A stretch of DNA of 64,000 nucleotides, from assembly GCA_964447155.1 (NCBI GenBank), contig CAYURM010000005.1, forward strand, positions 1 to 64,000. The letters are read 5' to 3'. Positions within the stretch are counted from its first letter, which is position 1. The number at the start of each line of letters is the position of its first letter. The position numbers and the translations under genes are program-made. This stretch comes from SMBSF63 sp034003545. GTDB lineage: Bacteria > Chloroflexota > Anaerolineae > Anaerolineales > Anaerolineaceae. This document shows, piece by piece, positions 58,953 to 64,000 of this stretch. Below the pieces are notes generated by a model, which saw only the letters and a program-made list of their open reading frames with translations, ran no database searches and was not told the origin of the DNA.

Positions 58953-59252
58953 TTGAAAATCAAAGAGTTTCTTTTTTCATCACAAATTGAAGCTTTCTGC
59001 CAGAAGTATCATATTCGCAGTTTGGCTGTTTTTGGTTCTGCGGTGCGGGAAGATTTTAGCCCGCAGAGTGACATTGATATTCTGGTTGAATTTGAAACAG
59101 GAAAAGTTCCCGGTTTTGAATTTTTTCTGATGGAGGATGAGTTAACCCGCCTGGTGGGGCGAAAAGTGGATTTGCAAACGCTTAATTTTCTAAGCCCTGA
59201 GATCAGGGAACAGGTATTGTCCGAAGCGGTTCCTGCGTATGAGCAAACGTGA
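58953..59252 (+). CDS. MNT-type minimal nucleotidyltransferase (MntA-like antitoxin)
   Basis: The 99-residue protein starts at TTG; the typical N-terminus KIKEFLFSSQIEAFCQKY begins there and no in-frame ATG precedes the fold. The active site GSAVREDFSPQSDIDILVEF shows the GS-x10-DxD pattern of pol-beta nucleotidyltransferases. In MntA-HepT pairs this protein AMPylates and silences the HepT RNase. Here the HepT partner just downstream is destroyed by a repeat, so the antitoxin appears to be orphaned. Confidence 0.85.
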   Translation: MKIKEFLFSSQIEAFCQKYHIRSLAVFGSAVREDFSPQSDIDILVEFETGKVPGFEFFLMEDELTRLVGRKVDLQTLNFLSPEIREQVLSEAVPAYEQT

Positions 59253-59491
59253 TCCGAAAACTGCGCTGCGGCAAATCCTGTTGCTTCACGGGAAGCAGTG
59301 GGAATTTGTCAGTCACGCGTAGGGTGCGTTAGCCGCGGACGAAGTCCCTGCCAAGCAGGGAAGCGGCAACGCACCAATCAACAAGCTCCACTTCAGAACC
59401 ATTCAAAACCAAAGGTAAATTTTGGTGCGTTCAACTACGACCTCATAACTACCGGCCTGAGCAGTTACAATTGGAGAAAATATTGGAATAA
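59239..59491 (+). pseudogene. hepT (DUF86 toxin) disrupted by a repeat element
   Basis: An ATG overlapping the MNT stop codon by 14 bp opens MSKRDPKTALRQIL, typical of HepT N-termini, but the frame ends in TAG at 59320-59322 inside the 128-bp repeat that begins at 59312. Beyond the repeat, one frame reads PEQLQLEKILE before TAA at 59489-59491, resembling HepT C-termini. The middle, with the catalytic RNLIHGY-type motif, is missing. The N-terminal call is firm; the C-terminal match is suggestive. The rest of the gap up to 59667 holds no gene. Confidence 0.65.
59312..59439. repeat. MITE-like repeat, copy B (inverted)
   Basis: These 128 bp are the exact reverse complement of 21748-21875. One terminal GTAGGGTGCGTT is kept at 59319-59330. 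The other end differs: AACGCACCCTAC is replaced by a 7-bp sequence, after which AACTACCGGCCTG again matches the flank of copy A. The element lies within hepT. Confidence 0.92.
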
Positions 59492-59667
59492 CAAGAGATA
59501 GTGGTCAGAATGTTTCGATAAATGCTTATCACGCCTTCCCGTTGACGTGCGTTTTTTATTATCAGCTTGTTCCGAAACCTTATCACATACCTTTTGCGGT
59601 CGTATAATCCTGTTGCCGGACAAGATGTATTTGTTGATGAAAGTTATGCAGAGAGGGATGTGCCTTG

Positions 59668-60558
59668 ATGAATCGAACCGTGAGAATGAGGGAAGAGCTG
59701 TCCTGGCGGACAGCGGCAGATTATTTGATGCTGATTTTGGGGGCATTGGTTCAGGCTTTGGCGATGCGCCTGTTCCTGGTGCCGTCCCAGTTGTTGAGCG
59801 GCGGGGTGAGCGCGATTGCCCAGATCATCCATTCGTTCAATGGCTGGCCGATCGGGTTAATGGTGTTTCTCGGCAACCTGCCGCTCTTCTTCCTCGGTTG
59901 GCGTTATCTGGGCGGAGCGCGGTTTGCCATCCGCACCGGGGTTGCCATCACGGTCTTCTCCGTTTTGACGGACACGCTGGTTTTTGTGATGCCAGCCGAA
60001 GGGCTGACTCATGATCCGGTGCTTTCCAGTATTTTTGGCGGGTTGATGTTTGGCGCCGGTCTGGGGCTGGTCTACCGCGCCAAAGGCACCAGCGGCGGCA
60101 GTGATATTCTCGGACAGATCCTGTATCACCGCAGGGGCATCGCGATCACCCAGGCTTATTTTTTCACGGACACGCTGATTTTGCTGGCAGGCGGTATCTT
60201 CTGGAGCTGGGAGCTGGCCTTGTACGGGATGATCGTCATGTATGTTAGCGGACTGGCGGCCGAAATGATCCTGGAAGGGCCTGGTATTTTGCGAACGGTG
60301 ACCATCATCAGTTATGAACCGCAGCAGGTCGCCCAGGAGATCATGACCGTGCTGGAGCGCGGCGTTACCATTCTGGCAGGCAAGGGGGCTTACACTGGCA
60401 AAGACCGTCCGGTGTTGTACTGTGTCGTGACCCGTTCAGAAGTGAACAAGATCAAAGCCCTCGTGCATGGGATTGACGAGGATGCTTTTATTGTGGTGGG
60501 TGGGGCGCACGAAGCGCTGGGGGAAGGCTTCAAACGGCTGACGCCGCCGGAGAGGTAA
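59668..60558 (+). CDS. YitT-family membrane protein (DUF161 + DUF2179)
   Basis: The 296-residue protein has five to six N-terminal helices with LFLVPSQLLSGGVSAIAQII and YRAKGTSGGSDILGQIL, the YitT membrane pattern, followed by a cytoplasmic DUF2179 domain (about 215-290: RGVTILAGKGAYTGKDRPVLYCVV and VHGIDEDAFIVV). The function is unknown; transport has been proposed. The ATG at 59668 is preferred over an adjacent TTG, with GAGAGGG upstream. A terminator follows. Confidence 0.92.
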   Translation: MNRTVRMREELSWRTAADYLMLILGALVQALAMRLFLVPSQLLSGGVSAIAQIIHSFNGWPIGLMVFLGNLPLFFLGWRYLGGARFAIRTGVAITVFSVLTDTLVFVMPAEGLTHDPVLSSIFGGLMFGAGLGLVYRAKGTSGGSDILGQILYHRRGIAITQAYFFTDTLILLAGGIFWSWELALYGMIVMYVSGLAAEMILEGPGILRTVTIISYEPQQVAQEIMTVLERGVTILAGKGAYTGKDRPVLYCVVTRSEVNKIKALVHGIDEDAFIVVGGAHEALGEGFKRLTPPER

Positions 60559-60562
60559 AAGC

Positions 60563-60602
60563 AAAAAGTTCCCTTGAAGGGTTCCTTCGCGGGAACTTTT
60601 TT
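60563..60602. terminator. Terminator between yitT and yhhN genes
   Basis: AAAAAGTTCCC and GGGAACTTTTT form an 11-bp stem around a 17-nt loop with a T-run on the right and, for the other strand, on the left. It lies between converging genes and probably works both ways. Confidence 0.9.
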
Positions 60603-60614
60603 ATGCCAGAAAAA

Positions 60615-61286
60615 TCATATTTCCCCAAACGCCAGCAATGCTCCGGTGACAATGCCCAATTGACCGAGTAAATACGTTACCATCACGACCAGGTTGCCAT
60701 GCTTGAGCGGATGGATGAATTTGTTCCAGGCGAGGGTGCTGTCGGAGATGACGAACAGCACGGCGCCGGTCACTGTCCATGCGGCTGCGGCGGGCGGCCA
60801 ACCCGGGCGCAGGGGTGTCAGCAGGGCGGAGAGCAGCATGATGGAGATACCGATCATGTAGACAATAATCAGCGCTTTCAGCCGCTTGCTGTGACGGTGT
60901 TTTAGACTGCGGAAGAATTTCCGGGCGAAGAGGAAGACGACAACAGCCGCGGCTGCTACCACCAGCAGACTTTGCCAGGTGACGATGGGCAGGGTTTGAT
61001 TCAGGCCAATGATGTAGCAGACGTGCGCGGTGAGGAAAGACAGCGCGCCAGCGGGGAAGCACCACACTGGCAGCAGGAGGAAGATATCTCCGGCCAGGGA
61101 GAGTAACAGCCCCATCCCGAACCACCACAAAATACCCTGCCAGGCGCCTTGCTGGGTGAACCAGGCCAGCAAGGCCAGCAGGGCAGCCGGTTTGGTCACG
61201 CGGCGCAGGCGACTGCTTTTGCTGGCAACTGCGTACCATTCGGCCACAAAGGCCACAGCGGTTAACAGCAGCAGACCGTTGAACAC
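60615..61286 (-). CDS. YhhN/TMEM86-family membrane protein
   Basis: The 223-residue protein has about eight hydrophobic segments and YhhN signatures (TKPAALLALLAW, GLLLSLAGDIFLLLP, GALSFLTAHVCYIIGL, late DSTLAWNKF). The animal relative TMEM86B is a lysoplasmalogenase, and bacterial activity of that kind is possible. It begins 3 bp after era. Confidence 0.88.
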   Translation of the reverse strand: MFNGLLLLTAVAFVAEWYAVASKSSRLRRVTKPAALLALLAWFTQQGAWQGILWWFGMGLLLSLAGDIFLLLPVWCFPAGALSFLTAHVCYIIGLNQTLPIVTWQSLLVVAAAAVVVFLFARKFFRSLKHRHSKRLKALIIVYMIGISIMLLSALLTPLRPGWPPAAAAWTVTGAVLFVISDSTLAWNKFIHPLKHGNLVVMVTYLLGQLGIVTGALLAFGEI

Positions 61287-61289
61287 GGG

Positions 61290-62207
61290 TTATTCGTCCT
61301 TTTGCACCATGAACCCGAATTGCTGCAGGGCGTCGGGGTTGTTGCGCCAATTCTTGTGAACCTTGACACGCAGGTCGAGGTAGATTTTACGGCCGCTCAT
61401 CGCTTCAATGGCCTGGCGTGCGGTGGCGCCGATCTGTTTGATCATTGAACCACCTTTGCCGATCAGGATGCCTTTTTGCGAGTCGCGTTCCACATACAGG
61501 GTGGCCTGAATAAAGGCAACGTTGTTTTCACGTTCCTTGAATTCATCAATCCGTACTGCGGTGGCGTGGGGTACTTCCTTGTCGAGGTGGGTCAGCAGGG
61601 CCTCACGGATCAGGTCGGCGGCAATCTCGCGCTCGTAAAGGTCGGTGATCTGATCGGGTTCGTAGTAAAGAGGACCTTCTGGCAGGCGGGCGATGATCGC
61701 GTCCAGCAGGGCGTCTTCGCCCTGGCCGTCTACTGCGCTGACGGCGAAGGGCATCGCTTCGGGCAGCAGTTCCCAGAAGGCGCGTTCGCGTTCTTTGAGC
61801 TGCTCAGGGGAGAGGAGGTCAATCTTGTTCAGCGCCAGAATGAGGGGCGGCAGGGGCTGCACGGCGGCGATGCGCTCGGCGGCCAGTCGATCCTCGTGGT
61901 GGGGGGCTTCGCTGGCGTCCACCAGCCACACGATCACATCCGCATCCGACAGGGTTTGGAAAGCGGTTTCGTTCATGAAGTCACCCAGCTTATGCACCGG
62001 TTTATGGATGCCGGGAGTATCTATGAAGATGATCTGTGCGTCCTCAAGGGTGAGAATGCCTAATTGGCGGCGCTGGGTGGTCTGCGGACGGGGCGAAGCG
62101 GCGGCGATCTTTTGCTGCATGATGTGGTTGATCAGGGTCGATTTGCCCACATTGGGGCGGCCAGCCAGGCTGACAAAACCGGATTTAAAGGGTAGATTTT
62201 CGTTCAT
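61290..62207 (-). CDS. era: GTPase Era
   Basis: The 305-residue ribosome-assembly GTPase has G1 GRPNVGKST, the switch region with RPQTTQRRQLGI, G3 DTPGIHKP, G4 NKID and a C-terminal KH domain (GILIGKGGSMIKQIGATARQAIE) that binds the 3' end of 16S rRNA. The ATG at 62207 follows a GGAAGG box; a TTG five codons earlier is less likely. Confidence 0.97.
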   Translation of the reverse strand: MNENLPFKSGFVSLAGRPNVGKSTLINHIMQQKIAAASPRPQTTQRRQLGILTLEDAQIIFIDTPGIHKPVHKLGDFMNETAFQTLSDADVIVWLVDASEAPHHEDRLAAERIAAVQPLPPLILALNKIDLLSPEQLKERERAFWELLPEAMPFAVSAVDGQGEDALLDAIIARLPEGPLYYEPDQITDLYEREIAADLIREALLTHLDKEVPHATAVRIDEFKERENNVAFIQATLYVERDSQKGILIGKGGSMIKQIGATARQAIEAMSGRKIYLDLRVKVHKNWRNNPDALQQFGFMVQKDE

Positions 62208-62331
62208 TTTGTTTCCTTCCAAAATGGGTATTTGCTGATAGCGCGCGTCAACGCCTTATCGTTTAGTTTTTGTTGAACAACCGGAGACGATAAAAAAGAT
62301 CGATGCTCATCGTGCATCAGTAAGGATGAAT

Positions 62332-62886
62332 TTAAACCAGTTTTTGGTCGACAACCCGGTGACCTTCCAGTGTGAGCAGCCATGCTTTCGTTTCCAGCCC
62401 GCCCGGCGCTGAATAGCCGTGCAGGGCGCGTTTGGCGTTAACCACGCGGTGACAGGGGATGACCAGGGGGAGAGGGTTACGCGCCAAAGCACCGCCGATA
62501 GCACGGGCCGCGCGCGGTTTGCCGATCATTTCGGCCAGTTCGCCGTAGGTGCGCACCTGTCCGAAGGGGATTTGGACAGCGGCATGCAGGACGAGGCTCT
62601 CGAAGCGCGTTACCAGCCGCCAGTCAATGGGCAGTTTGAATGTGTGCAATTCTCCGGCCAGGTAGGCGATGATCTCATCGCGGGCAATCGACAGCATTTT
62701 GCTGGAGGACTGCCCATTGATCGTCATTTCAATACCCAGCTCATCCTCCATGGATTGGGATGGGCCGAAAGCGACGCGCAGCAAACCCTGCTCTGAGGCA
62801 ACCAGCGAGATGGTCTGGATCGGGCTGTTTGTCTCAAAAGTCAGCACGTGCAGGGGAATCGGGACGGAAAGCGGGGTATTAAACAT
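62332..62886 (-). CDS. Methylated-DNA-[protein]-cysteine S-methyltransferase
   Basis: The 184-residue suicide repair protein removes O6-alkyl groups from guanine (EC 2.1.1.63). The active site is IPCHRVV, preceded by the helix-turn-helix FGQVRTYGELAEMIGKPRAARAIGGALARNPLP. The N-terminal domain is short and variable as in Ogt. The start at 62886 lies 9 nt after an extended -10 box, so a near-leaderless mRNA is likely; an upstream in-frame ATG would extend into the promoter. Confidence 0.93.
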   Translation of the reverse strand: MFNTPLSVPIPLHVLTFETNSPIQTISLVASEQGLLRVAFGPSQSMEDELGIEMTINGQSSSKMLSIARDEIIAYLAGELHTFKLPIDWRLVTRFESLVLHAAVQIPFGQVRTYGELAEMIGKPRAARAIGGALARNPLPLVIPCHRVVNAKRALHGYSAPGGLETKAWLLTLEGHRVVDQKLV

Positions 62887-62895
62887 ATCAATTTT

Positions 62896-62904
62896 AGTAT
62901 AGCA
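62896..62904 (-). promoter_or_regulatory. Extended -10 promoter of the alkyltransferase gene
   Basis: On the minus strand TGC-TATACT ends 9 nt before the ATG at 62886. The predicted leader is 2-3 nt. Confidence 0.6.
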
Positions 62905-63004
62905 GAAAACGAGGGGAGGAAGATGGTTTTCATCACGCAAAACACCCCCTCCTGACATCTTTTTAAGGGTGGATTTTTAAGAGCGGCGAAAGTCATACCG
63001 CACT

Positions 63005-63069
63005 CTGAGCTTGTCGAAGCGTGCGAGATCGCGAGACCCGCTTCGGCTTCGACAAGCTCAGCCTGCGCT
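63005..63069. repeat. REP-like inverted repeat
   Basis: CTGAGCTTGTCGAAG (63005-63019) and its complement CTTCGACAAGCTCAG (63047-63061) form a 15-bp stem. The right part, 63044-63069, is identical to 2568-2593 near hutI. Confidence 0.8.
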
Positions 63070-63380
63070 GTGAGGCTTCCAAATGTGTTTGCATCAGACT
63101 TATTAAAAAACCTGTCTCTAAAAGCGCCTATCCTCCCGCATTTTTGAAAAAAATACGGGAAGCACGTGGTGATTTTGCGTGTGATGGCGATCTCCCAAAC
63201 AGTGGTGAACGCTTCGCGGCCACGCTCCGGCTACGCCTCCGTTCGCGATGACAAATTAGTCACCTTTCGTTTTTGTCAGGTGGTCGTAGGGTAAGCGTAG
63301 GGGAAGCGTCAAGCATGGTTTGGGGAGGTGCGATAAGATAGTATCAACAAAAGAGAAACTTCTCTTCTTCTCCTCCTTAA

Positions 63381-63415
63381 GTAATCTGCCAGGGTCGGCG
63401 TCCCTGGCAGATTAC
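63381..63415. repeat. 14-bp perfect hairpin
   Basis: GTAATCTGCCAGGG and CCCTGGCAGATTAC enclose a 7-nt loop. No gene ends nearby and no T-tract follows, so a dispersed palindrome is more likely than a terminator. Confidence 0.7.
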
Positions 63416-63446
63416 AAATTTAAGGGGGGAATTGCGTTTTTGTAGA

Positions 63447-63747
63447 GGCGGACGGCGTGTCATCGGCATACGCTAAGGTAAAACTCCCTTGAAAAGGTTG
63501 GCGTACTTAGCATTTTACCTGCCCAGTTCCGCCGCCCGTAAGCGTTAATGGCTTGCGAACCGACCCTTTTCAAGGTTGCGCGCGCGTGGACCTTACCCTG
63601 CGGGTACGATGTGAAAAGGGGAACATTGCCAACCAATTTATGAACCTTTGAACACATTTCGTCATCCAACTTTATAGAAATCCAAGCTTTCCAAGGGGAA
63701 CATTTGTTTTCTTTTTCTTGGCGTATGCCTATGGAATGGCGTCCGCC
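63447..63747. other. 301-bp strongly folded element (candidate structured RNA or MITE)
   Basis: The ends pair in two blocks: GGCGGACG (63447-63454) with CGTCCGCC (63740-63747), and GGCATACGC (63465-63473) with GCGTATGCC (63721-63729). Unpaired spacers are exactly 10 nt on each side. Inside are GGTAAAA/TTTTACC, GTAAGC/GCTTGC, TACCC/GGGTA and a distant CCTTGAAAAGG/CCTTTTCAAGG pair, plus two copies of AAGGGGAACATT. No frame is coding. It does not show the conserved cores of RNase P, tmRNA or SRP RNA as far as can be seen. Confidence 0.55.
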
Positions 63748-63877
63748 CGCTTCTTATGAGTATTCAAAAGTGAAGATTGGCATAATATCCTTTTGAGGAT
63801 ATAGTCCTGGCCTTAACTATGAGCTTGTTGGTCTGGTGGGCGCATGGCAGGCGCCCCTACAGTGGTTGAGGATGGAA

Positions 63878-64000
63878 ATGAGAAGATTTTGTATTCTTGT
63901 CTTTTTGCTTTACGCTTTGCTGGCGGACGCCGCTCAGGAAATCAATGGTGGCGTCGTATTCCGCTCTTGCGAATTAAATCCCGCAATTCTTTTCAAATTC
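63878..64000 (+). CDS. Possible truncated ORF with signal-like N-terminus
   Basis: An ATG at 63878 opens a frame that runs off the window edge and begins MRRFCILVFLLYALLADA, which could be a signal peptide. There is no good ribosome site and only 41 codons are visible, so it may be chance. Confidence 0.2.
   Translation, partial: MRRFCILVFLLYALLADAAQEINGGVVFRSCELNPAILFKF

Larger units (their letters stand above)
62905..63446. other. Gene-poor stretch with dispersed repeats
   Basis: No coding frame is convincing. The stretch carries the REP-like unit at 63005-63069, TACGCCTCCGTTCGCGATG-type repeat matter near 63230, AAGAGAA-ac-TTCTCTT at 63351-63366 and the hairpin at 63381-63415. Confidence 0.5.

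Noticed and set aside
63381..63747. RNase P RNA, tmRNA, SRP RNA or 6S RNA
   Set aside because: The folded element lacks GAGGAAAGTCC-like, tmRNA-end and SRP core sequences as far as can be judged by eye, so no known class was assigned.
63878..63999. A minus-strand peptide-like reading (RAEYDATIDFLSGVRQQ) near the right end
   Set aside because: It looks protein-like but is closed by an in-frame TAA a few codons upstream and cannot come in from beyond the window without a frameshift. It was left out as a gene.
1..64000. CRISPR arrays, tRNA and rRNA genes
   Set aside because: No regularly spaced direct repeats were seen, and the few GTTCGA-like strings (for example near 39529) do not sit in a foldable tRNA arm.

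Overview
The window reads as chromosomal DNA of a Chloroflexota bacterium, most likely class Anaerolineae. This is inferred from gene content and style, because no rRNA or other marker is present. Supporting signs are lipoproteins with Thr/Pro-rich linkers, a baeRF-type release-factor-like protein, CARDB/MacB export clusters, large GT39-like membrane proteins, a MutL-type ASKHA protein away from any glutamate mutase, and promoters whose extended -10 box lies 6-11 nt from the start codon. Most of the window looks moderately GC-rich. The exception is 8.5-12.6 kb, which is conspicuously AT-rich.

Layout. 0.3-0.9 kb: an LprI-like lipoprotein. 8.3 down to 0.9 kb (minus strand): a complete histidine-degradation locus hutC-hutU-hutH-ftcD-hutI. 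It has a consensus promoter and a 24-bp perfect palindrome just ahead of the regulator gene. Histidine goes to urocanate, imidazolonepropionate and formiminoglutamate, and the formimino group passes to tetrahydrofolate through a fused FtcD enzyme. 8.5-12.6 kb: an AT-rich four-gene cassette (EEP-family hydrolase, membrane protein, GT4 glycosyltransferase, second EEP hydrolase with a membrane anchor) sitting between the first codons of one gene and the last codons of another. 12.8-16.1 kb: baeRF protein, HtrA-like lipoprotein protease and a CbpA-like J-protein. 16.4-20 kb: two sensor proteins with degenerate receiver domains. 20.3-23.5 kb: nicotinate phosphoribosyltransferase with a palindromic operator, then a META-domain lipoprotein. 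29.5 down to 23.8 kb: the heat-shock operon hrcA-grpE-dnaK-dnaJ-prmA under a perfect CIRCE element.

29.6-34.3 kb holds a GT39-like protein, a KamA radical SAM aminomutase, a PEBP-family protein and a DUF92 protein. 34.8-39.4 kb is a Yip1-ABC ATPase-CARDB secreted protein-MacB permease operon. 39.7-48.5 kb is a tightly packed eight-gene operon of membrane and zinc-ribbon proteins with a MutL-type ASKHA ATPase. It looks like an undescribed membrane complex and, with the AT-rich cassette, is the best candidate for a new system. From 48.6 to 62.9 kb the genes are mainly housekeeping: TrpF-like, phosphohexomutase, DUF389-SH3, HAD, UPF0173, CBS, surE, GT39-like, adenosine deaminase, a broken MNT/HepT pair, YitT, YhhN, era and an alkyltransferase. 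The last kilobase has no convincing gene but carries a strongly folded 301-bp element.

Repeats are frequent: a 128-bp exact inverted duplication 37 kb apart (one copy inside hepT), paired small palindromes at 5.8 and 23.7 kb, and REP-like units at 2.6 and 63.0 kb. No CRISPR array, tRNA, rRNA, integrase or transposase gene was seen.
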